Below, in pieces: positions 22,891 to 34,020 of a stretch of DNA of 64,000 nt. A program made the translations under genes and the position numbers. Position 1 is the first letter of the stretch. Each line of letters opens with the position of its first letter. Source of the stretch: Enoplosus armatus. Its lineage: Eukaryota > Chordata > Actinopteri > Centrarchiformes > Enoplosidae. A model generated the notes under the pieces. It saw only the letters and a list, made by a program, of their open reading frames with translations. It did not search any database and had not been told where the DNA came from. The stretch spans positions 27,061,135-27,125,134 of the forward strand of contig NC_092185.1 of assembly GCF_043641665.1 (NCBI RefSeq), given 5' to 3'.

Positions 22891-24522
22891 TACAATTTAT
22901 TGTAAAACCCTTAAGCAGGAACACGCTTATAAAAAGCTGAGAGTAATCACCCAAAACAGTTCATCCACAATATGCCAATTGGCCACTTTTCGTGACAGCA
23001 CAGAAACTGCAGTACTGTTCCAGATTTCCAGTCTGAAACTGTTTATAAGTGAGAGAGCGTTTCCAGCATAGGGCACATCATATATTTCTTCAGTCTATCA
23101 GAGGGCCTTACATTGGACAAACTAAAAGAGCTTTAAAGATTCACATATCCGAACAATACGCAGCTAAAGCCTGGATTAAGCTGTTTTTGTGTCACCCTCT
23201 CCTGGAGGTGGAGACATTATGAACTCACTGCTACACAACACTGACATTATTCGTTTTAGTTGTTATGGCAAAAAAAACCAAACTGTTGCTTATTCACACA
23301 TCCAACAGTAAACAACTGTTTACTAACTAGTTTCCCATATCTAGTTAAACTAGCTTCTGCTGCCCCCAAGTGGCCAAATCAACTGCAGGTTCAAATAACA
23401 TATGGTTACTTGGACGGTAGTCTCCACACAGAAAGGTCTGGCTCAACTCATCGTCATTCTGGGAAAGGGGGAAAAACTCGCTCTGGCTTGTTTTTCTTTA
23501 AATCAATCACAATCGTCTTGGGCGGCGCTAAGCCCAGGATGCAGCGATGGTGCCCTTTCAAAATAGCATTAAAATGGTTAAATCCCATTGTTTAATAATA
23601 AACGACTTATGTGGACTATGTGATTTTAAGACTTTTACTGTTAAAGACGAACATGACTGGATCATCGGTGTCCTAGAGGTGAAGCCTACCTATACTTTAG
23701 CTCTGGAGGAGCTCGCTGGACCCGTTAAAACCGCAGACAATCCAAATCTTTGTCAAAACTTTTCAGCGTGTAGGCGGCTAGCTCTGAGGTTTTTGATGAT
23801 GTTTCATGTAGTGACGGGGACATTGAAAACAGTAATGTGCAGATAGCGGACGTGGAGGAGAATGGCGACTGAAATAGTCGCCCAATGACATGACATCCGG
23901 TAAGTCAGGCTACTTGGACTTGAACACAAAAGTGGCGTGACATGTTCACATGCAATATGCTTTCTGTTGTATCAGAGATGAGGCCAAAATCAATTTTCAA
24001 TTTGTTTCCTTTGTTTTGACACACACATTTCTGAGTGGCAGCCAAAGGGGGATTCATGCTTCAAACCTCCATGGTTCATTTGCCAGAAAGGAGAATGTGC
24101 AGCTTTATTTGGACAGTTTGATTAGACCTGATGTGACATTTCCCAGCGAACACAGGGCCCCTGTGTTTGGTGATTTACCACTTCACACTGATGATTCACA
24201 TCTAAACATGTCCTTTCATTTCTGTGGAGAAAGGGTCATCATATTCTTGAACTCTGCACAGTTTCCCAGAAAGTGGGCTCACTTGTAACTGCCCTGACCC
24301 TGTTTAATCATTTTTAGAGCAGTTATGTATTCATTCAATAAGGCAAAGCTGAAACCATCCAAAGTAAAATATAGTTAACTACTTAATGATAATGATGATT
24401 CATGTGTCACCTCCTTTCTTGTTTGTTTTGATTCTCAGAAGTGGTAAAGTATGAAAATGTTAGTCAGTCCGTCTGCCACTGATCCAGGTCAAGATGTCTC
24501 AGCAACTACTGTTGAATTGCAA
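22891..24522. other. Intron sequence
   Basis: No exon recognised. The last 50 bases ('gatccaggtcaagatgtctc') belong to a common teleost interspersed repeat that is interrupted by the element at 24525. Confidence 0.4.
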
Positions 24523-24524
24523 TA

Positions 24525-25100
24525 GAGTGCTGCAGGGATGACGTATTTTTGGAGGCAAACCTGGAAGTTAGCATCGCACTGGTTCCCTCAACAAAAAGCC
24601 AATGGGATCTTCCATGGGATTTTGGATTATTGCAGAAAATAAGCTCTGTGGCAAACAAAAGTTTGTGATACTTTCACATTTTGTTCAGCAAGATAATCTT
24701 CACAAATGAACACCACTTTTATGAGCGTAAATGGAATCACCAAAAGTGAAAAGCTAATGTTAGGCTATAAACAAACTACACCACGGTTGCATTGCTTCAA
24801 GTGAGTAGATGACTTTCTGTGTTCGGCGTGAAGATGTTAATGTCCGCGACAACCTCTGTAAAACCTCTCGTTTTTTAAGACACGTAAAAGTTTTCAAATT
24901 CTCAAGTGGGGTATTTACTGGCGTATTTTATATCGTAGAGCAAAAAGTTGAAATCTGTTAAGCTTGTGTTAACCACAGAACTTATTTCAGGCATCTAACC
25001 AAAAACCCATTAAAAAACCCATTGACTTCCAGACGAGGGAAGCGGAAATGTAAAAATGCTAACCCACTTCCGTGTTTTAGGACTCATTCCTGCAGCACTC
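24525..25100 (+). mobile_element. MITE copy 1, TA-flanked, terminal repeat GAGTGCTGCAGG
   Basis: It begins GAGTGCTGCAGGGATGA and ends TCATTCCTGCAGCACTC, with a TA on each side (24523-24524, 25101-25102), as expected for Tc1/mariner-like target duplication. The 576-bp interior is shared, in reverse, with 26888-27356 (for example 'aagctaatgttaggctataa' and 'tttatatcgtagagcaaaaa'). No transposase is encoded, so it is non-autonomous. It has about 100 bp (near 24815-24910) that copy 2 lacks. Confidence 0.85.
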
Positions 25101-25102
25101 TA

Positions 25103-26885
25103 TAAACGTGCTGTATTAGATGGGTATTAACCATGGACGTCTACTGGATGTGGATACGTCACAGCTCCGTCACAGTTCACATATCCACTGGAAGTGTTTC
25201 CAGTATAGAGGTGTTTTGTTCTCTCTTCTGTATGTCTAACTGTTTAGTATCATATATTGTATATATTCTCTTTTCTTTCTTTCTCTCACCAATGTTTTGA
25301 ATGTTTATTATAGTTCTTGCGATGCTTGAGATTCTGGAATGTCAAATCATATCGCAGCAATATTGCACTTATGTTATAACATGTATACGCAGCCCCTTAT
25401 TGCTCCACAAAGATGATTTTTTTGATCATTTAAAGCACTCCATAAGCTTTCCTCTAGCGCCCCCTCAGGACAAAGTTTTAAGTGTTCTGAGCACATTAAT
25501 GCTGCTGAGGATTTAGTGTCAGGGATATAAACGAATATTGATTTATAAACACTGCAGCCACAAGAAGCTGCTAGCAGGGCTTTACACTTAGACATATATA
25601 TGATTATACTGCATAAAACCATAGCAGGTAATGTAATGAATAAATAAAGAATAATAATGAAAGGTTTTGGACACAAGAAAATCAGCATTATACATTATAA
25701 TATATATAATATACATTATGCATACACACTGCATATACAATACAGACCTGCAGTACATCCTCCCTTCATGAAGGTTATATAGTTCAGTTTTTGTTGAAAC
25801 TGTCTCAGGGAGGAGTTGATTCAGCAGTTTGTGTGAGCTGCTGTTGAGCTGTATTGCATTATACTCAGTGGTGCTTCTGATGTTTGTCCAGGCCATTTAT
25901 ATCAATGAATTAATATTCATGAAGGCAGTGTTAAGTGCAGGGCTGTTGTATTAGACTGCATTAGTTTTAGCAAGGTGGACCTAGAGTGTCTCTTATTATG
26001 TTTAACGTACTAAATCACCAAAATTCAGCTTCTGTGCATCTGCTGATATCTATTCAAATGAAACATCTAGAGGGAAAATTATGTTTTGCTTTAACTGCTT
26101 AGGTGTAGCAGGAGTTACTTTAAGGGTTGTATGTGAATTCAGGAGTATCTTAGAGAGTTAAATGACAGTGTGCTGCTCTGTCAGTGTCTATGACTAATGT
26201 GCCCTGGAGCAAGGCACTTACCTACAATGACTCCAGTGGACCTGCTCAGCGATAAACGGCAGCAGAATGGAATCATAGTGGGCAGCTACAGCAATAGTAT
26301 TTTGAATACAACAAAGTGCTGCTCGTTTCAAGTCTAGTTGAAAGAGAATATCAGGGCAGAGCTAAATGTATTCCACTGAGCACAGCAAGTTGTGAATCAT
26401 GGTGCTAAGCAAGAGTTCTAACAGTGTTTCAAAGACGCAGAGAAGCTCCTGTGAGTGCAACAAGAGAGAAAGACAGAAAGCAAGAGAGAGAGAGAGACAG
26501 AGAGACAGAGGCGGGGTGAGAAAATAAAGAGACAGTGTGTGCTGCAGAAACAGTGTGTGTGAGAAAGACAGAAACCCAGAGAAAGAAAACTCGAGAGGGC
26601 AGTCAGTGCCTTCTGTGGCTGAGTGAGAGAGCACTGCAGACTTGGGCCTTAACTCCACACTCCCAGCTAAGACTTCTTAAATATCTCTTCCTTTCCCGAA
26701 GATCTATTTTATATCCTCGGGTCTGCTTCGCCAAAAGTTTCCCAGAGCTCAACTCTCAAGAGCTCCTCTGCTACAAACAGCTAGAGAAAGTTGTTACAGA
26801 AGAAGATGTCTGTAATGTCAGTCCAGGGGTATCCGAACAGACTGGAGGCAATGGCATGAAGATTCAAACCCAGAAGAATAGTGAA
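25103..26885. other. Intron sequence between the two MITE copies
   Basis: There is a purine-rich AGAGAC stretch at about 26465-26560 and a SINE fragment at 26195-26262. No exon recognised; the open stretch at 26535-26881 has no recognisable domain. Confidence 0.4.
26195..26262 (+). mobile_element. SINE core fragment
   Basis: 'gtgccctggagcaaggcact' followed by 'ctccagtggacctgctcag' matches the body of tRNA-derived teleost SINEs. The tRNA head and tail are not recognisable. Confidence 0.45.
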
Positions 26886-26887
26886 TA

Positions 26888-27356
26888 GAGTGCTGCAGGA
26901 AAGTAGATTTTACACTTCCGGTTCTCAAAGTCAATGGGTTTTTTGAATGGATTTTTAGTTATATGCCTGAAATAAGGTCTGTGGTTAACACAAGCTTAAG
27001 AGACTTCAACTTTTTGCTCTACGATATAAAATATGCCAGTAAATATCTAAAAAAAGTCATCTACTCACTTGAAATAATGCGACCCTGGTGTAGTTTGTTT
27101 ATAGCCTAACATTAGCTTTTCACTTCATTGATGATTCCATTTATGCTTCAAAAATCATAAAAATGGTGTTCGTTAGTGAAGATTATCTTGCTGATCAAAA
27201 CGTGAAAGTATCATAAACTTTTGTTTTGCCACAGAGCTTATTTTCTGCAATAATCCAAAATCCAATGGAAAAATCCCATTGGCTTTTTGTCGAGGGAACC
27301 ACGGCGATGCTAACTTCCGGGTTTGCCTACAAAAATAAGTCATCCCTGCAACACTC
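26888..27356 (-). mobile_element. MITE copy 2, TA-flanked, inverted relative to copy 1
   Basis: It begins GAGTGCTGCAGG and ends CCTGCAACACTC, with TA on both sides (26886-26887, 27357-27358). The 469-bp body reads as the reverse complement of copy 1 and retains a segment near 27130-27180 that copy 1 has lost. The two copies 1.8 kb apart can pair as a long inverted repeat in a transcript. Confidence 0.85.
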
Positions 27357-27358
27357 TA

Positions 27359-29126
27359 TAAGCAACAAGAGTGTTGTAGCAGGGGGACACTAGGACCCAT
27401 GCAGGGGGCATTAGCCCATAAGGTGAGAGCCGCACACTAATAAGTATGCTCATTGGAACAGGTGTGAAGACTGCAGACTGCTTCCACACTCATGAAGCCG
27501 ACTCTGTTGATATTATGACAGAGTGGGTCTGTTATGCTCTGTGCTCTGCTCAGGGGAGAGCACTGACAGATATTTATTTTAGTCTTATTTATCTTACTGT
27601 TTATATTGTAGGGTCGATTTTATATAGCTATACCGTTCTCTATAGCTTCTATACATTTTCTATTGCTTTTGTATAGTTTATATATACGGGTGTCGTCTGG
27701 GTGCTGGGGGTTCCCTCACTTTTGATGGTGGTATGGTTTGTAGTTTATTCACATTTTATTAGTGTGGTGTTTTTTGGTTTGTGTTATACTTCTTGCAGAT
27801 AGAATACTCCCAGTGCTCCAACAGTGGGCGGTTGGCTTTCCGGCAGTGGTACGACTGTCTGTCCTGTCTGTTTTTAGTACATTTTTTTTAATGAATAGCA
27901 GATATGGCAGATAACCCACACTGACTGTTGTGGCCTCCTCATGTGTCTTCAGTCACATATTGATTCCAGGTATTTACAAACCTCAGGAGTTACAGGACAA
28001 TGTGACCTTGGTCGTTTCTTGCACTGAAATGTTTGCTGTTGAAGGAGTTGTTTTTGACTAATATGTAGAGAGTGAGATGAGAAGATGGATATGATATCTT
28101 GTGTGTTTAAGTGTGGCGCTGGAGGCACGGTGCAAATGCTCAGCACAGTCATAAAATTTACATCGATGCGATACAGATGACAAAAACTTGCAGACCCTTG
28201 CAGCGAGACAGACACTGAACTGGGTGAGGACCGTAAACAGGTCACTTGTCAGGAAAACATAAATAGTCATTTTAAGTGTTTGGGCAAACAATGCTGTGAT
28301 TTTTCTGATGAGAACAGTCTCAGAGGTAAGCATTAGAGCACACTTAAGTAAGGTGTGCTCGTAATATTACTAGCTATTACTATAACTAGTTTTACAATAT
28401 ATATGTATAAAATCAATCAAACTGCACCATAACCATTATTAAAGAGGCGGATGGCACTGACTGAATCATGTTTTAATAAAAAGACATAAATATAGACCAA
28501 ATTTCTGTCCTTCTCACAGACACACACAAACACTACCATACCGGTGTTTACATTTCGGATCCTGTTAGGTTTGTTGTCAGAGGGTGCCCAATCGACTGCG
28601 ACCACATCAGTACTAACCGATTGGTTGTGATGACATCGTTACCCCACCGGCAGAGGAAACAACTCATCAAGCTAAAGAGGTATACAGCAGTATATGAAGC
28701 ATATAGTGGAGTTTATTCTTCTTCAGCCCGGTAATACCTATTACTGTAGGACTGGTCGATATTACACTGACTGTGTGAACATCTTTACCTGAGTATGACT
28801 CTGAACATGTACATTTATAATTTAAACTAGTATTTCCAAGGTCAAGAATAAACATTTGTCCTTGGCTTGTGGGCTGGACAGACGATCATGACAATGCATG
28901 ACAAGTGCATGATAATTGTCAAATTTCATAAGATGTCTCGGACACCTTTTAAAAATGTAAACAAAAGTTTTTTTTTGTGATTCTTGAAGATATTTGGGGC
29001 TGCCACTCCGATTTTCAAGGCTGCAGATGAGAAGAAGGACACAAATGCTTTCAATTAATATTTAAAGTCCTGAAATTAAATTGCATAGTTTTTTCTGCTA
29101 CATCACATATCTCCTCTCCATAGATC
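27359..29126. other. Intron sequence
   Basis: AT-rich with no recognised exon or element. Confidence 0.45.
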
Positions 29127-29822
29127 CATTCATCCATCCATTTTCTTCTGCTTATCTAGGGCCGGGTCGTGGTGGCAGCAGGTTAAGAAAGACTTCCCTC
29201 TCCCCAGCAATGTTTTCCAGCTCCTCCTGGGGGATCCCGAGGCGTTCCCAGGCCAGATGAGATATGTAATCCCTCCAGCATGTTCTGGGTCTACCTTGGG
29301 CTCCCATACCAGTTGGGCCTGCCTGAAAAACCTCCAAAGGTCAGCGCCCAGGAGGCATCCTGAACCACCTCAAGTGGCTCCTTTCGACACAATGGAGCAG
29401 CGGCTCTACTCTGAGCTCCCTCCGGATGACTGAGCTCCTCACCCAATCTCGGGCCCAGCTACCCTCATTCTGCGATCTCATTCTTTCAGTCGCTACCCAA
29501 AGTTCATGACCATAGGTTAGGGTTGGAACGTAGACCAAGGGGTAAATTGACAGCTTTGTCTTTCGGCTCAGCTCCCTCTTCACCACGATGGTCCGATACA
29601 ATGCCTGCATTAGTGCTGACGTCGCACCAATCCGTGATCAATCTCACACTCCATTTTACCCTCACTCGTGAACAAGACCCTGAGATACTTGAACTCCTCC
29701 GCTTGAGGCAGCAACTCCCTCCCATCCCAGAGGGAGCAATCCACCTTTTTCCGGCAGAGATCCATGGCCTCAGATTTGGAGGTGCTGACTCTCATCCCGA
29801 CTGCCTTGCACTCGGTTGCAAA
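29127..29822 (-). mobile_element. LINE (RTE/Rex3-like, tentative), 3' part, split by a later insertion
   Basis: On the minus strand, from 29818 downward, the broken frames read MRVSTSKSEAM, then EFKYLRVLFTSEGKMECEID, then VYVPTLTYGHELWV, then RPRTCWRDYISHLAWERLGI and LLPPRPGPR, the C-terminus of an abundant teleost LINE. It ends in a GGAT-type tail (plus strand 'atccattcatccatccattt'). The 5' portion of the same element continues at 31565-31724, so 29823-31564 is a later insert. Several frameshifts and stops make it dead. The RTE/Rex3 name is inferred from the tail and is uncertain. Confidence 0.85.
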
Positions 29823-31564
29823 TCAGAATCAGAAATACTTTATTGATCCCCGGGGGGAAATTGTACAGTACCGGTGCTCCCATTCAAGCGTAGAAAGCAG
29901 CATAAATTTAGAAATAAAAGTATGTACAAAATATAGAAATAAGAAATAGAAAATAAAAATTATATAAATATAAATATAAAAACACATTTACAATATTTAA
30001 GTGAAAAATAAAAGTAAAAATATATACAACAGCAATGTATATGTTTGTCTGTATATATATGTATGACACCACCGTCAGAGAGTCCAGCTCCACCCCCACA
30101 ATGTCACTGGCCTTGTGGATCAGTTTATTGAGTCTGTTGGAGTCTGCCACCCTCAGCCTGCTGCCCCAGCATGCAATAGCATAGAGGATAGCACTGGCCA
30201 CCACAGACTCATAGAACATTCCTCCTGTACCTCTCCTTAGCCTCCCTGATCTTTACCTTCAGTTCCCCCTGGATAGTTCTCACCTCCTCCCTGTTGCCAG
30301 CTCTGAAAGCCCTCTTCTTTGCATTCAGGATGGCCTTGATGTCCTTTGTCACCCATGGCTTGTCATTTGAATAACAATGAACAGTCCTTGCTGGGACAGT
30401 GGAGTCCACACAGAAGTTGATGTAGTCTGTGATGCACTCTGTGAGCCCATCAATGTCCTCTCCATGCGGCTCACAGAGTGCCTGCCAGTCAGTCACCTCA
30501 AAACATCCCTGAAGTGTCTCATAAGCCTCCTCTGACCATCTCCTCACTGTCCTTATGGTTGCAGGCTGGCTCTTCACCAGAGGCACATAACAGGGGTTGA
30601 GGTGAACTAGGTTGTGGTCTGACCTACCCAGAGGGGGGAGGGGAGAGGAGCTGTATGCATCCTTCACGTTAGCATACAGCAAGTCCAGGGTCCTCTCCTC
30701 TCTAGTAGGACAGCTCACATACTGATTGAAGGTGGTCTTAGACATGGTGACGTGGTTGAAGTCACCCGAAATAGCAATGAATGCACATGGTGGAGTGAAT
30801 GACGTCACACGCCGACGCCGGGTTGGCGGGGGGGGGGGGGGCGGTAAACAGTCACAACAATGGCATGTGAGAATTCCCTGGGCAAATAGTATGGCCTGTG
30901 TCCAACCGCCAACAGTTCAATGTCCGGGCAACAGACACGATCCTTGATGGTGATGTGGGAAGGATTGCACCACCTGTGGTTAACGAGAACAGCAAGCCCC
31001 CCTCCTTTACGCTTACTGCTCCCGGTGCAATCCCTGTTGGCCCGGACAGTCTGAAAGCCGTCGATGGATAAGTTGTCATCGAGAATGTCCTGGTGCAGCC
31101 ATGTCTCCGTAAAGCACATTAAACTATACTCTCTGCGGCTTATATTTCCTCTTCTCCATAAGCCTCTGTTGTCTCGACCCACCTCTCTTCCCTCGTCGCT
31201 TCGTTCCTTCTCTGCATCCTCTGTGTTTTTCTCCAGATTTCAGCAGGGATCTCCGATGTACTTGTCTCCAAGCCGGCCAGCTTCAGAGCGATCAGCTGAT
31301 CTGTGGAGTAAACAATGCGGCCCAGAAGTTGTTGCGCGACTGTCTGATGTTTGAATGAAAGTAATTCCAGAGTGAAAAAAAGTACCAGAACTCTCTCCAA
31401 CAGTATGTTTGGAGAGGGCGCAACTTCAAAAGTCAGAACTACAGTAAAGTTCTTAAAGGAAGTTAAATAAAGGAATAAAGGGGAAAAATAAGAAAAAATG
31501 AGAAAACAAACTAGCGACTGTAACAGGCTGCATGCACGGTCGGCACATGCGCACTTTTTGATCC
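29823..31564 (-). mobile_element. Rex1-like LINE inserted inside another LINE; endonuclease present, RT core deleted
   Basis: The 1,742-bp insert has 5' end GGGATCAAAAAGTGCG at 31564 and an AATCAG-repeat 3' tail at 29823. It is bounded by CAAA on both sides (29819-29822 and 31565-31568), a 4-bp target duplication. Coding content on the minus strand is an apurinic-type endonuclease with FTETWL (catalytic Glu region), KGGGLAVLVNHRW, SGDFNH and GRSDHN (His), split by a frameshift at a 14-G run (30828-30841). The linker then ends in KERYRRN and jumps at about 30218 to MFYESVVASAILYAIACWGS, which lies after the RT core; motifs A to C are thus deleted. It is non-autonomous in its present state. Confidence 0.88.
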
Positions 31565-31724
31565 CAAACCGCCCCAGTGCGTGCTGTAGTTCACAGTCTG
31601 ATGAAGTCAACAGAACCACATCATCGGCAAAGAGCAAAGAAGCTCTGAGGTCCCCAAACTGGACACTCACCTCTCCCTGGCTGCACCTTGACAGAATTAC
31701 TGACAATGGACAACCCTTCAACAC
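31565..31724 (-). mobile_element. 5' piece of the split LINE (outer element)
   Basis: The minus strand reads KGCPLSVIL, SRCSQGEVSVQFGDLRASLL, then FADDVVLLTSSDCELQHALG, which includes RT motif C (FADD), and stops at RF where the Rex1-like insert begins. The frame resumes at 29822 as FATECKAVGMRVS. A small deletion within motif B-C (between VIL and SRCS) is also visible. The 5' end is truncated near 31724. Confidence 0.88.
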
Positions 31725-32262
31725 AACATATATGCTCTGTAAATCTGTAAATGACTTGTTCTGTGTTCTCCTTTGAGAAAAAAACAGAAACCAAAAGGCA
31801 GAAATTTATTTGCTCTATTTTTTTGGTTTCATGATGACACTCTGACGTCTACGTAGAGGCCAATCAAATCTTGCATTAAGCAGTGACATTAGCCTTCTAT
31901 CGTAGGCAGACGGTCACACTGAGCCAGCAGTCTGCTGCACAACACAAGAGCCACAGACTTTAAACAACAGTCCACATTGGCTTCCTGCTAAAGTCTCCCT
32001 CTTTCTGTATGTTCTGAACCCGACAATCCGACATTCACACCCACCTCTACCCACGTATTGGTCAGCTATGTGGAGGTGACAAAGGAGCCGAGGTTTGAAC
32101 TCAGCTCAATTTTCATTCTTTACACAACTATTTCAGCCACTTTTCATGACAATTAACCTGATGGATTTGGATATTTCTTCTGTGTTGATAGAAATTTTGG
32201 CCTGACTATTAGAGAAAGTGAACAAGTCACAACAACACTGGAAAATAAACTTTGGAAGTCAT
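31725..32262. other. Intron sequence
   Basis: Nothing recognised. Confidence 0.45.
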
Positions 32263-32540
32263 CCTGAAGGGACCATGAATATCTACAACAATTGTCGTGC
32301 AAATCCAGCCACTAGATTAGTGCTACTTTGTTACAAACTAAACAAGACTAGGAGTCTAACATCATGGTAGCGACTCTGTGAGGCTGTATTTAGGAACTAA
32401 ATGCTAACATCAGCATGTTAACAAACTAGTATTGGACAAATTCACATTTTGACTGGATGATGGTGCTAGATGAAAAGTTTCATGGCTATCTGGACAGCGG
32501 TTCCAATATGGACATAAAGAAGATTAACATATTGGATAAG
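32263..32540 (-). repeat. Common teleost interspersed repeat
   Basis: The minus strand includes ATGCTGATGTTAGCATTTAG, TACAGCCTCACAGAG and a 'tccatgaa...' end, a pattern I recognise from many fish genomes. A related plus-strand piece lies at 57776-57905. The class is unknown. Confidence 0.5.
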
Positions 32541-33268
32541 GGCATGGTGGATTAATATAGAATTTACTGACCTCAGGTGCCTTAAATCTATATGTTGAGT
32601 ATCTTTTGCCTGGTCATAACTCACACAAACCAGACATCATAAAAAAGGACTAGAGCAATACAATAAAACAGAATTGTGTCATCACTTGCAGCACAGATAT
32701 TTCTGTACTGCACTTGATCTCAGAGTAATTTAGAGTCAGGCACAGTTACAGCTGCCAACTCACACAGATACAGTTGTTCTAAAGAGGAAACAAGACATCA
32801 TATCTGTTTGTGGTGATGCTACAGGGTGGCATTTTAACTAATTACAAAAATAATTGTGTGGTATAAAAACTGTAGATGCAAATACATTTATTTAGTGATA
32901 TTTGAACCCTAACATGCAGGTTGTACACAATGTTGTATTAATTTGAATTTGAATAAAAATCATTATCTAAATATAATGATGCTGCTTTTTCAGCAATATT
33001 CCCACATTCACACACAACCACAAACAACTGGCCAATACAGTCCAGTCAAGGTACTCCATACTAAACAACACACCTCATGGTTATCCACACCATCGCAAAC
33101 AAACAACGCTGCACACACAGGCAAGTTTGAAAAGTCGACATAGAAATTATGAAGTATGAAAATAAGTTCTTAAATCACTGTCATTTTCCTGTTGTGTGGA
33201 AGTGTAATCAAACTGCTTTCCAAAAGCAGAACAACTCGTTTTATTTGACTCACACTCTCACTCATTTC

Positions 33269-33312
<44 letters not shown>

Positions 33313-34020
33313 TTCAGTTACAATAGCAGCACAGTGTGAATCCTGTTATAAATGCATTAATCAGGACAGCACAATGAAATGCAATTGGATTGTTTATCAC
33401 AGCAAATGTGTAATGGGATTATATGTGTGTGACAGTCAAAGCACTGTGGGCCACACACACATACACACACTCTACAGAGCCACATAATAACATGAGAAAT
33501 ATCTGCTGCTGTAGAGCACCTTCATCACTGCAGTGTGCATGTAATAAACGGAATCACACTACATGATGTCAACACCATCATAAGCCAGAGGAGCAGAAAA
33601 GAAACACACAAAAAAAGAAAAAAAAGCTAGCATTCATGATGAGCAATGTTTAGGAGGTTAACAGTGCATTTAGCAACACAATAATGGTTGCTAATGAATA
33701 ATGGATGCTGGACATGGCTGCCAAGTGTTGGGGTTTATGCCTCTAAAATTATTTCTGTTTTACCACTACTCACTGAGAGACGGAGTGTTTCCTATTGTTG
33801 CAACCTTTTCAAGTTGATAATAACATCATCTGGAAGGAAAGCATTCACGGTACGTCTTAACCCCCTATCATAACAACACAATGGAGGTGATTTAAAGCTC
33901 GTGCCATCATGGTATAAATGCATGGTTGCACTGTTTCTCTCATTTTCATTGCTTAGTATCAATCATTCAAAGATTGGTTCATGCTTTCTCTCCAATGATA
34001 AAGCACGACCCATTGCTGTT
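32541..34020. other. Intron sequence with a CA microsatellite
   Basis: No exon recognised. It contains the (AC)n tract at 33271-33309. Confidence 0.5.
33271..33309. repeat. (AC)n microsatellite
   Basis: Nineteen AC units without interruption. Confidence 0.97.

Noticed and set aside
26535..26881. 117-codon plus-strand open frame
   Set aside because: No recognisable domain, starts in purine-rich simple sequence, and no splice or promoter context.
33149..33487. 112-codon open frame over the AC microsatellite
   Set aside because: Thr-His repeats come from the AC tract; no homology.
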